Positions 37,289 through 45,039 of a stretch of 58,952 nt of DNA are shown piece after piece (position 1 is the first letter of the stretch; each line of letters opens with the position of its first letter). The notes below the pieces were generated by a model. That model had not been told where the DNA came from, did no database searches, and saw nothing but the letters and a program-made list of their open reading frames with translations. Source of the DNA: Anaerolineales bacterium HSG24 (GTDB lineage Bacteria > Chloroflexota > Anaerolineae > 4572-78 > J111). The position numbers and the translations under genes are program-made. The stretch spans positions 1 through 58,952 of the forward strand of contig JAUCGB010000011.1 of the NCBI GenBank assembly GCA_030377895.1. The letters run 5' to 3'.

Positions 37289-38425
37289 TCACGGCAAACT
37301 TTTATCATGATGGGTCAACTGCTCTGCCCCATCAACCGTGACAAGGTATGCGTCTTCGAGGCGCACACCAGTTTGTCCGGGTAGATAGATGCCCGGTTCA
37401 AGCATGATGACCATGCCTTGTTGCAGTTCGGTTTCATTATACGATACAATGCGAGGTTCTTCATGGCCTGACACGCCCACCCCATGCCCAGTATGATGTC
37501 GATAGACGTTGTAACCCGCTTGTTCGATAAACTGGCGCGTCCGCATATCAATCTGATTGGCCTTCATACCGGGTCGAATCATCGAGCGACCCAAATCAAG
37601 CGCGTCGCTTACGGTTTGATGGAGTTTTTTCTGGGTGGCGGTTGGCTCGGTGGCGAAGTAGGTGGCGCAACTATCGCTCCAGTAGCCGTGTAAAATGGTA
37701 CTCAAATCAACAATCAGAGAGTCCTTGGCCCTTAGCTCATATCCTTTCGGCCAGCCTTCGACATTCTGTTGCCGATAGCCCACGATACAGTCGTTCCCCA
37801 ATGGCACTCGACAGCCCGCCTCCCGCTCAATGACCGCATGGATTTCACTCCAGACATCAATCTCCCGCAAACTCGGTTTGACGATTTGGCGCGCCCGCGT
37901 ATGTCCGATCTCGGTTAGGGCAAAATTTTGCCGTAATTTCACCAATTCCTCATCTGTTTTGACCATCCGTAATGGCTCCAGCCAGCCATCAAGCGGAACA
38001 AACTCCACCGTCGGCAGAGCCTGCTCAATGGCATTAGAGACCATCAAACTGCAATGGTTCATCTCTACGCCCACCTTGCCGCTGACTCGAGATCGCTTCA
38101 TCAACTCTCTTAAGGTTATTTGCAGATTCGGCACACCGCTCAATGGCTCTTGCACCGTATGCCCCATGTAGATGATGACCTTGCCATCCGCATTTTGGTC
38201 GAGAGGCGCGGCCAGCGTGGCTTGCGTATCGACCACCACTAAAATAAACAGCCCCCCTTCATACCAAATTAACGGCGAACTAGCTTGAAAAAAGTTTGGC
38301 CCAGTCTGAATCGGGGGCGCAAATCCGGTGAGCCATGTGACCGTGTGAGGGTTGGCAAACAAGGCTCGGTTTATCCCATGTCGCTTTAATAGAGCGACAG
38401 TACGTTCTCGTTGTTCTTTGTGCAT
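37289..38425 (-). CDS. M24-family metallopeptidase, Xaa-Pro aminopeptidase-like
   Basis: The 378 residues have an N-terminal creatinase-like domain (about 1-150) and a C-terminal pita-bread domain with all five metal ligands: the two Asp in VDLSTILHGYWSDSC, the His in HHTGHGVGVSGHEEP, the Glu in MLEPGIY and the Glu in VRLEDAYLVT. It should remove an N-terminal residue before proline, or act on a related peptide, in the cytosol. Together with the peptide importer it fits peptide scavenging. No ribosome site is clear before the ATG. A good terminator follows at 37135-37162. Confidence 0.92.
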   Translation of the reverse strand: MHKEQRERTVALLKRHGINRALFANPHTVTWLTGFAPPIQTGPNFFQASSPLIWYEGGLFILVVVDTQATLAAPLDQNADGKVIIYMGHTVQEPLSGVPNLQITLRELMKRSRVSGKVGVEMNHCSLMVSNAIEQALPTVEFVPLDGWLEPLRMVKTDEELVKLRQNFALTEIGHTRARQIVKPSLREIDVWSEIHAVIEREAGCRVPLGNDCIVGYRQQNVEGWPKGYELRAKDSLIVDLSTILHGYWSDSCATYFATEPTATQKKLHQTVSDALDLGRSMIRPGMKANQIDMRTRQFIEQAGYNVYRHHTGHGVGVSGHEEPRIVSYNETELQQGMVIMLEPGIYLPGQTGVRLEDAYLVTVDGAEQLTHHDKSLP

Positions 38426-38576
38426 GATAAATGATACGTGAAAGGTGATGCGTAAATTCTTACGAATTAGGAATTAGGATTAAATAAGTTGCGTGTTTCG
38501 CCTTCGACAAGCTCGTGGCCTGAGCGTTCGACTGAACTTACGCCGAAGTCTTGTCGAAGGCGGGCACAGTCTTTCA

Positions 38577-38919
38577 GATAATCTTTTTCAGGTTATTGTC
38601 ACGCTACAAGCGTGACCTCCAATTATCGTAGGAACAGGATTTTAATAACTTGCGCGTTTGTATCGGAGATTCTGGTAGGGGCTAGGCAGGGCGGTCTGAT
38701 TTTGGAACGTACATCCATGTTCTCTCCGCCCCTGCCTCGCCCGTCATTCCGTAGATTCAGGGCGAGGCAAGGCGGATTGGAGTTCTGATTTCAAACCAAC
38801 GCTACACCGCCTTGCCTAGCCCCTACGATTACCAAACGCGCAATTTATTTAGGACTCATTCCTAGGTGACGCTACAAGCGTCACGAGAAAATCTTTTTCT
38901 GAAGGGCTGTATACCAGCA
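38577..38919 (+). repeat. family F element interrupted by family A
   Basis: It begins CAGTCTTTCAGATAATC and ends CTTTTTCTGAAGGGCTG, with the palindrome GTCACGCTACAAGCGTGAC in its left part. Family A is inserted after ATTATCGTA. The uninterrupted copy at 46931-47039 shows the empty site. Confidence 0.85.
38631..38862 (+). repeat. family A element, copy 5, with proven TA target duplication
   Basis: The 232 bp start GGAACAGGATTTTAATAAC and end GGACTCATTCC. TA stands on both sides (38629-38630 and 38863-38864). The empty site in the other family F copy reads ATCGTAGGTGACG with a single TA, so TA was duplicated on insertion. Confidence 0.92.
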
Positions 38920-38929
38920 GACTACCAAC

Positions 38930-39022
38930 TTAACGTGCGACAGATAATATCGTAACACAGTCTTTAGACTGTGCGGCACAGGCTGAAGCATGTGCTACAT
39001 GTCTCGGCTTACGTTGATAGCC
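38930..39022 (+). repeat. family D element, copy 4
   Basis: It begins GACTACCAACTTAACG and ends GTTGATAGCC and is flanked by the perfect duplication TACCAGCA (38922-38929 and 39023-39030). Confidence 0.9.
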
Positions 39023-39079
39023 TACCAGCACACAAGTTAATTAATGCTCATTCCTTACGCATCACCTTTCATCTCCTTC

Positions 39080-42000
39080 CTATAATTTTCGTTGAATAAC
39101 ATGGTACGCGTCTAAATCAACGCCTACCTTTTTGCGGGTATAAGCATAATCGAGCGGCTCCACTTGGAAGGCTGGGCCGACCAAATTCAGCGTCCGCGCG
39201 TCGATGTATATCTCGCTTTCGGTGCGACCGCCGATAGCCATTTTGCTCAGTTTACTCGACATGTTGACCGCCGGGCCGACCATGGTACTTTCAGCCCCAA
39301 CCGTGCCGGTGGTGATTTTTCCGGTGCTGACCCCAATCCCCATGCCGGTTTGAGCGAATTCTGGACTCTCCTTCTTCCACTCATCCCGCAAGGTGACGTA
39401 GGCTTGGCGCATTTTAAAAGAGGCTAACAGGGCCGACTTGGCTGAGGTCACTTTTTCGTCCTCATGCCGGTCGGGGAAATGGCCGAACACGCCCATGACA
39501 CTATCACCCAAACTTTTATCCATCGCCCCGCCAGCCTGCACGATAATAGTAGACATTCGCAGGAGATACTCGTCCAAAAAGGCAACCATCAACTCCGGGC
39601 CGATAGCGTTGGTCAAATAGGTCGAGCCATGAATATCACCCATCAAGACCGTCACCTCGGTTTGATGAGTCAACTCGGCGATGTAGCCGGGGTCATAATA
39701 GCGATCAAGCTCGACCCGTCGCCCAATCTGACGGTCGTTCAGCAGGCGCAGGCTCGATGTTTCGGTCACACTATGGGCAATCGAGGGGACTTTTTTGACC
39801 ACTTGGTCGAAATCTTCTCGATTGACGGCCAGCAGGCGAGTCGGCTTGGTCGTCCGAATCGTGGCCGTGCGCGGGACAGCCCGCAATAGGGCAATCTCGC
39901 CGAAAAAGTCGCCAGGGCCGAGCCGATTAATCACCCCGCTCCGTTGCCCGCCCAAATCAGGAGCCAACACCTCCACCTCGCCCACCTCTATAATGTAGAA
40001 GCTCTGCCCCATCTCCCCCATGTGGAAGACGATTTGACCGGGCCGAAACTCCTCAACCTGAATCCGATTCGCCAGCAAAACGCTCTGTTCTAGAGTCATC
40101 TTACTCAAAATCGGGATACTCTCCAAGATTCGCACCACGCCGGTTGAGAGGGCTTTTTCCAGAATATCAAGCTGAGTCTGCGCCTCCGAATAATCAGATT
40201 TGAGGCTGAGGGCGGTATGGAAGGCGGTGCGAGCGCCGACATAGTCACGCAGAATTTTTTTGGTAGTGCCTAAGTTGTAATAATGATGCGGATTGACCGG
40301 CTCAAGTTGGGTGGTGGCCTTGAAAATCGTCAACGCTTCCACATATTTCTCTTGGTCATGATAAGTGATACCTAGTTGATTGTAGGCATCGACAAAGTCA
40401 GACCGCAGGCTTATCGCCTCCTCCAGATGAACGATGGCCCGTTCATACTGCAACACCTGTCGATAAAGCGAGCCAAGTTCATACTGCACCTCCGCCGAAC
40501 CGGGTTTCTCCTCCGTCGCCAAATGGAGGTAGGTCAGCCCTTCGGGGTAACGTCCCAACAAGCGGGAGGCTAATCCGGCACTAAATAGGAGAGCAAAATA
40601 TTGTTGCAACGGCAGTTGACGCTCCAACTGTTTTAAGGCCGCCGTAACCTCTTCGCCTGCGTTAGCCAGACATTGCGCTCCCAACCAGATACGAGCATAA
40701 TTGTTCTCCGACCCCAAAATTTTGGAATAGAGTAGAGCCTTATCATGGGTAATTCCATACAGTAAAACCGTCGTGCCTTGCCAGCGTCGCCGTCCTTCGA
40801 TGGTCGTCAAATGTGGCTCAAGGTCGAGGCGGTCATCCCGAACAGCCAAAGCAGCAAAAAACTCTTGATAGGTGTGATGGGCAAATTCGAGTGTGCGTCG
40901 ATCCGTTGAATAGCGAATCAAACCGCTATGTTTGATCTCCTCATGCACATCCTCTCCGGTGATGTTAGCTAGACGCTCCCGCTCAACGGGGGAGGCTTGG
41001 GTACGATAGTTTTGTAAAGCCTCCACAATCATCTCCACCCACCGCGAGCGGGGGAAGGCCCACAACTCTTTCTCTTGCATGGTCAAACCCAAGTTGGCCA
41101 GAGCTTGCTTGCGTAAGACTAACGGCACTTGAGAAGTAGTTGAGCCAAAGATTTTCCACCATTCGTTATCGGTGCGCTCCAACAAATTGTCGATGAACAC
41201 CTCAAACAGTACTCCCCGATTTTTGGGCAGGGCCTCATCGGTACGTTTGGCAATTTGAGCGAACATGTACAGAGCCAACGGGGTCTGAGCCAAATCCTCC
41301 AACTGCGGATCACTGTAGATTTCAGCCGCCACCTTGCGCCCCTGCTCGGCTCGGAGATAGTTGACCAAGAACAGTTCGATATCCTCGCCTGATAACCGTT
41401 GTAACATAGCGGTGCGAAAGCCATGTAAGGTGGTGTAATCCTCGGCTCGGCATGACAGGACGACGCGGTGTTGCCCATATTGGCGCAAAAAACGGCTCAC
41501 ATCCGGTGAAGTTTCATCATGGAAGGGCATTTCGTTCAACCCATCCAGCAAAATCAACAGGGAGTGAATCCGAGTTTCGTCGGCCTGCTCTCCATTCAAC
41601 AGTTTGATGATGTCCGCCTCGGTCTGATACTCCTCGATTTCGTAGCCCTTGAAAATTTCAAGGATGGCCTTCTCGATGGTTTTGTCGGGTGTAAGGGCGT
41701 TTAACTGGATAAAAATGGGCATGATTACTAATTCGTTAGTATGTCCCAGCAAATGTTTTGACTGCTCGGCGGTGTCTAGCACCAGACGACGTAGAACGGT
41801 GGTTTTTCCACCGCCAGCCTCGCCCAAAATAACCGTGCGGCGGTCATTGGCGATTAACTCGCGCACATCAATCGGAGTATCTTTGAGCAGACTAGCCCCC
41901 TCAACGGCAAAGCGGCGTAGAGGCGACACCTCAGTTGGGGAGGAAAGTCGCCGTTCCAAGCGTCGGTCGGCGATGTTGGTGAGTATCTCGAAAACGGCGG

Positions 42001-43009
42001 GTGCTTTTTGGTTAATCTGATGTAGGGTGCGGGGAGTGACGGTGATAAATTTAGAGGGTTTGGTGGTTCGTACCGTCGCCGTGCGCGGCACATCCTTAAT
42101 CAGGCCAATTTCGCCAAAAAAGTCTCCTTTGCCCAACTTAGTGATGACAATATCGTTATCCAAGGCATCTGGCACGAGTACCTCAACCTCACCCTTGACG
42201 ATAATGTAACAATCGTAACTTTTTTCGCCTCGTGTTACGATTGTTTGGTTGGCCGGAACGCTGGTGGCCGTGGGGAACAGCGGGGCGATTTGGCGCAATT
42301 CGGGGTAGGTCAAGGTGTGGCGGGGCGCGAACGGGTTGAGCGTCTCTCCGGCTCGGTTGGCCTTGAGCGGGACGTACAAATCTTTCCAGACCGCGTAGTC
42401 GGGGTCTTCGATGAGACGATGCAAATACTGCTCTAGGGGAGAGAGGGCGTTGTAGGCGTGAGCCGAGTCAGTAGCATTTGGGCTGATATAGAGCGGCGCG
42501 TTAGAAGGAAACTGGAACAGATGCCCCTTCCAACTCCAAAAATCGGGCGCGTTACGAGCCAACTCGGTCACAAATGAGGCTTTGCCCCAAATCACAATCG
42601 GTTGGGCCAGCTGGGCCAGCCGATTGCGCAAAAGGTTCAACAGGTGAACAAACTGCCCTCGTTGTTTAGGGTCAAACTTTTCAATGCCATAAACAAAAAA
42701 GACGATTGATTTGTATTTGCCCGTCAACTCCAGATTTTTGAAGCGCGAGCCTTCAGTCAACTCGCTTAAAGTACGAGCTAAATTAATATCTTTGGTGCTA
42801 AGTTCAAAGTTAAAGATATAAATCTGGTCAGATTCTAACTTGCGCCGGAAATAGTCAATCAGACGCGTCCGTAGGTCTAGGTCGTCACACTCGGCAATGG
42901 CCAAGCCCCCCATGTTGCTCATGCGAAACATGGCTAATAAAGTTCGTATCTCGTCTGGAAAACGAGATGTAAATTCATCAATTTCGGGTATCATCATATA
43001 TTGTCTCAT
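39080..43009 (-). CDS. cNMP-binding / NACHT ATPase / TPR / class III cyclase fusion
   Basis: This 1309-residue protein has no membrane helix. Residues 1-200 resemble a degenerate AAA-like fold. A cyclic-nucleotide-binding domain lies at about 235-350 (GDFFGEIGLI). A NACHT/STAND ATPase follows, with P-loop GEAGGGKTT near 397 and Walker B SLLILLDGLNEMP near 482, and a helical arm ending in HHTYQEFFAALAVRDD near 715. TPRs occupy about 835-960, a second cyclic-nucleotide domain about 985-1095 (GDFFGEIALL), and a class III cyclase 1110 to the end. The metal-binding Asp residues are present (LMGDIHGST, KSLGDSVMG) and GPAVNMSSKL is the transition-state region, with Lys where Arg is usual. It can therefore bind and probably make cyclic nucleotides. 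It has its own consensus promoter (43063-43091). Confidence 0.9.
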   Translation of the reverse strand: MRQYMMIPEIDEFTSRFPDEIRTLLAMFRMSNMGGLAIAECDDLDLRTRLIDYFRRKLESDQIYIFNFELSTKDINLARTLSELTEGSRFKNLELTGKYKSIVFFVYGIEKFDPKQRGQFVHLLNLLRNRLAQLAQPIVIWGKASFVTELARNAPDFWSWKGHLFQFPSNAPLYISPNATDSAHAYNALSPLEQYLHRLIEDPDYAVWKDLYVPLKANRAGETLNPFAPRHTLTYPELRQIAPLFPTATSVPANQTIVTRGEKSYDCYIIVKGEVEVLVPDALDNDIVITKLGKGDFFGEIGLIKDVPRTATVRTTKPSKFITVTPRTLHQINQKAPAVFEILTNIADRRLERRLSSPTEVSPLRRFAVEGASLLKDTPIDVRELIANDRRTVILGEAGGGKTTVLRRLVLDTAEQSKHLLGHTNELVIMPIFIQLNALTPDKTIEKAILEIFKGYEIEEYQTEADIIKLLNGEQADETRIHSLLILLDGLNEMPFHDETSPDVSRFLRQYGQHRVVLSCRAEDYTTLHGFRTAMLQRLSGEDIELFLVNYLRAEQGRKVAAEIYSDPQLEDLAQTPLALYMFAQIAKRTDEALPKNRGVLFEVFIDNLLERTDNEWWKIFGSTTSQVPLVLRKQALANLGLTMQEKELWAFPRSRWVEMIVEALQNYRTQASPVERERLANITGEDVHEEIKHSGLIRYSTDRRTLEFAHHTYQEFFAALAVRDDRLDLEPHLTTIEGRRRWQGTTVLLYGITHDKALLYSKILGSENNYARIWLGAQCLANAGEEVTAALKQLERQLPLQQYFALLFSAGLASRLLGRYPEGLTYLHLATEEKPGSAEVQYELGSLYRQVLQYERAIVHLEEAISLRSDFVDAYNQLGITYHDQEKYVEALTIFKATTQLEPVNPHHYYNLGTTKKILRDYVGARTAFHTALSLKSDYSEAQTQLDILEKALSTGVVRILESIPILSKMTLEQSVLLANRIQVEEFRPGQIVFHMGEMGQSFYIIEVGEVEVLAPDLGGQRSGVINRLGPGDFFGEIALLRAVPRTATIRTTKPTRLLAVNREDFDQVVKKVPSIAHSVTETSSLRLLNDRQIGRRVELDRYYDPGYIAELTHQTEVTVLMGDIHGSTYLTNAIGPELMVAFLDEYLLRMSTIIVQAGGAMDKSLGDSVMGVFGHFPDRHEDEKVTSAKSALLASFKMRQAYVTLRDEWKKESPEFAQTGMGIGVSTGKITTGTVGAESTMVGPAVNMSSKLSKMAIGGRTESEIYIDARTLNLVGPAFQVEPLDYAYTRKKVGVDLDAYHVIQRKL

Positions 43010-43062
43010 TGAAAGCTGGTAATAAACAACACGCTTATCGTCTGATTATTACAATCGGTTCA

Positions 43063-43091
43063 ATTATATCATTCCCATAAGCGGGAGTCAA
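43063..43091 (-). promoter_or_regulatory. sigma-70-type promoter of the NACHT-cyclase gene
   Basis: On the minus strand TTGACT (43086-43091), 17 bp, TATAAT (43063-43068), with about 48 nt to the ATG at 43009. It stands back to back with the tRNA promoter. Confidence 0.75.
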
Positions 43092-43118
43092 TCAAACCTT
43101 AAAAAAGTTAATTAGGTA

Positions 43119-43147
43119 TTGACATTAATCAATGCTTATGTTATTAT
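43119..43147 (+). promoter_or_regulatory. sigma-70-type promoter of tRNA-Lys
   Basis: TTGACA (43119-43124), 17 bp, TATTAT (43142-43147). Transcription would begin about one base before the tRNA, leaving almost no 5' leader for RNase P. Confidence 0.8.
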
Positions 43148-43154
43148 CCCTCTC

Positions 43155-43227
43155 GAGCCGTTAGCTCAGTCGGTAGAGCAATTGCCTTTTAAGCAATGGG
43201 CCGTGGGTTCGAGCCCCACACGGCTCA
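43155..43227 (+). tRNA. tRNA-Lys (anticodon UUU)
   Basis: A 73-nt cloverleaf: acceptor arms GAGCCGT and ACGGCTC with discriminator A; D arm with AGCTCAGTCGGTAGAGC; anticodon stem ATTGC/GCAAT with loop CTTTTAA, giving anticodon TTT; T arm with GGTTCGAGCCC. CCA is not encoded. It has its own promoter and terminator and appears to be a single-gene unit. Confidence 0.97.
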
Positions 43228-43235
43228 CTTAATGA

Positions 43236-43275
43236 GGGTGTGTTGTAGAGTTATAGGCAACACGCCCCTTTTTTA
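43236..43275 (+). terminator. terminator of tRNA-Lys
   Basis: GGGTGTGTTG pairs with CAACACGCCC (one G-U) around a 12-nt loop, followed by TTTTTT. It begins 8 bp after the tRNA. Confidence 0.85.
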
Positions 43276-43286
43276 TCTAAGAGAGT

Positions 43287-43389
43287 GGCTATCAACTTAA
43301 CGTGCGACAGATAATATCGTAGCACAGTCTTTAGACTGTGCGGCACAGGCTGAAGCATGTGCTACATGTCTCGGCTTACGTTGATAGCC
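43287..43389 (+). repeat. family D element, copy 5
   Basis: A 103-bp copy bounded by GGCTATCAAC and GTTGATAGCC. The flanks do not match each other, so the duplication has decayed. It lies between the tRNA terminator and the 113-residue gene, 36 bp before that ATG. Confidence 0.85.
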
Positions 43390-43424
43390 CAATGATCTTT
43401 TAAAACTAAAAAGGACGTGATGAT

Positions 43425-43766
43425 ATGTACTCTCGGTGTGAAATTCTATTTCCTCATTCTCGAGTCGGCGGGTTGAAGAAGTTAAAGGGTGAAGAATGGC
43501 GTGAATTAACGGAACGAATCGCTTTATTACCAGAAATCCACGAGGATTCCTTATCATTCTCACACATGATGATAAGATTGTGTGATTGCCTAAACTGTGA
43601 TTTAGGAAGCTACAAAGCTGCGCTCGGCTGTTCAGCCTGCTCCCAGCGAACCATCAACGCCTTACGAGATTCAGACCCGCAAATGAAAAAACGATTTGAA
43701 AAATCACGAAAAGAGGTTCGGCTATATCTTGAAGAGACGGAACTGTTCCACCAAGAAGCGGCATAA
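43425..43766 (+). CDS. unknown 113-residue soluble protein
   Basis: The ATG has AAGGA 9 nt upstream, and a good terminator follows the stop, so the gene is likely real. Five Cys occur, four of them in a compact CDCLNC and CSAC region (residues about 55-80) that could bind metal. The C-terminal third is a charged helix (MKKRFEKSRKEVRLYLEETE). No family is recognised. It has no operon partner. The family D element just upstream must lie within its promoter region or leader. Confidence 0.7.
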   Translation: MYSRCEILFPHSRVGGLKKLKGEEWRELTERIALLPEIHEDSLSFSHMMIRLCDCLNCDLGSYKAALGCSACSQRTINALRDSDPQMKKRFEKSRKEVRLYLEETELFHQEAA

Positions 43767-43783
43767 CCTTAACTTTTCTTAAA

Positions 43784-43821
43784 AAAAGGCAGACACTTCA
43801 TGCAAGTAGTCTGCTTTTTTA
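43784..43821 (+). terminator. terminator of the 113-residue gene
   Basis: GCAGAC and GTCTGC form the stem around a 14-nt loop, with a preceding A-run and following T6. A second, perfect 13-bp hairpin (GGAAGGGCAGGCA, AGA, then its complement) lies at 43838-43866. Confidence 0.75.
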
Positions 43822-43915
43822 TTTGATGGATTTATTGGAAGGGCAGGCAAGATGCCTGCCCTTCCTCAGTGATTTGCCAAAAAAACTAAACAAATGCGGT
43901 TTTAAATGCGCGATT

Positions 43916-44023
43916 GGTAGTCCTGCACAAGTAATAATGGGGAAATCCGGAGTGCCTAGCATGCAAAGCAAGCTTTGCACTCCGGATCACTACACTCCGG
44001 ATCACTACATCTGCACCACTACC
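43916..44023 (+). repeat. family E element, copy 5 (core b), at the start of mevalonate kinase
   Basis: A 108-bp copy with ends GGTAGTCCTGCACAAG and CTGCACCACTACC, and a short internal duplication of CTCCGGATCACTACA. The perfect 8-bp duplication GCGCGATT (43908-43915 and 44024-44031) ends 2 bp before the mevalonate kinase ATG. Confidence 0.92.
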
Positions 44024-44033
44024 GCGCGATTTT

Positions 44034-44963
44034 ATGATAACAGAAGCAACAGCACCCGGAAAAATAATCTTATGCGGTGAACATGCCGTTGTTTATGGTC
44101 GCCCTGCGATTGCTGTGCCTGTCTCGCAGGTTGAGGCCAAAGCGACTTTGAATCCCGCCAAAACAGGTTTTCGGATCATCACCCCCGATTTATTGCGAGA
44201 TTATCGGCTCGATTCTGCGCCTACCGATGACCCGATTGCCAGCATCATCAATCTAACACTGGCTCAGTTCGATGAGCCGCCGCCTAACGTGACCCTAGAA
44301 CTTACGGCAACCATTCCGCTAGGGCGCGGTTTAGGGAGCGGGGCGGCCATCTCTACCGTCATTGTCCGAGTCTTAGCTCAATTTTTCAATCAACCGTTAA
44401 ATACCAATACTGTATCCGATTTGGTGTTTGAGGTAGAGAAACTTTATCATGGCACACCGTCCGGGATTGATAATACGGTCATCGCCTACCAACAGCCGGT
44501 CTACTTCGTCAGAGGGCGGCCCATTCAGCGTTTGCGGGTTAAACGACCGTTCTGTTTGGTAATCGGCGATACTGGCGTGGTGGCTCCGACTCTTCTCGCG
44601 GTGGGTGGCGTGCGGGAACGGTGGCAGACTAACCGAGAGCAGTACGAGGGTTATTTTGATGAGATTGACGGTCTCGTCAGGCAAATTCGGGTCATCGTAG
44701 AGCAGGGAATCGGCAAACCGAGCGCATTGGGCAAATTGATGAATGAAAATCAAGAAATTCTCGAACAGCTTGGAGTCTCATCGCCGGAGTTGGAACGGCT
44801 AGTTCAGGTAGCTCGTCAAGCGGGCGCGTGGGGAGCCAAGCTCTCTGGTGCGGGGCAGGGGGGCAACATGATCGCCCTCGTCGAACCGGCTCAGGCTAAT
44901 ACGGTGGCGCACGCGCTCTATCAAACTGGAGCGACGGGAGTCATCATCAGCCAAGTGGGGTGA
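44034..44963 (+). CDS. mvk: mevalonate kinase
   Basis: The 309-residue GHMP kinase phosphorylates mevalonate with ATP, an early step of isoprenoid synthesis by the mevalonate route. APGKIILCGEHAVVYGRPA near the N terminus, the phosphate loop PLGRGLGSGAAIS near residue 91, HGTPSGIDNTV near residue 138 and KLSGAGQGG near residue 272 are all as in mevalonate kinase. The route is unusual in bacteria but known in Chloroflexota. The other pathway genes are not in the window. No ribosome site precedes the ATG at 44034. A mobile element has inserted here: without it and one duplication the frame would begin four codons earlier at ATGCGCGATTTT. Confidence 0.93.
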   Translation: MITEATAPGKIILCGEHAVVYGRPAIAVPVSQVEAKATLNPAKTGFRIITPDLLRDYRLDSAPTDDPIASIINLTLAQFDEPPPNVTLELTATIPLGRGLGSGAAISTVIVRVLAQFFNQPLNTNTVSDLVFEVEKLYHGTPSGIDNTVIAYQQPVYFVRGRPIQRLRVKRPFCLVIGDTGVVAPTLLAVGGVRERWQTNREQYEGYFDEIDGLVRQIRVIVEQGIGKPSALGKLMNENQEILEQLGVSSPELERLVQVARQAGAWGAKLSGAGQGGNMIALVEPAQANTVAHALYQTGATGVIISQVG

Positions 44964-45039
44964 GTCATCCTCCGAAAGGCGACACCTTAGAAATAAGTCC
45001 TAAACAAAAACCAACTCTAGCTAGAAGAGGTATTATTTC

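Larger units (their letters stand above)
38468..39056. other. stack of nested small mobile elements
   Basis: The ends of a family A-like element (TAGGATTAAATAAGTTGCG at about 38475 and GTTAATTAATGCTCATTCC at about 39037) enclose a family F element (38577-38919), which itself contains a complete family A element (38631-38862), followed by a family D element (38930-39022). The gap between the peptidase and the NACHT-cyclase gene consists almost wholly of these. Confidence 0.7.
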
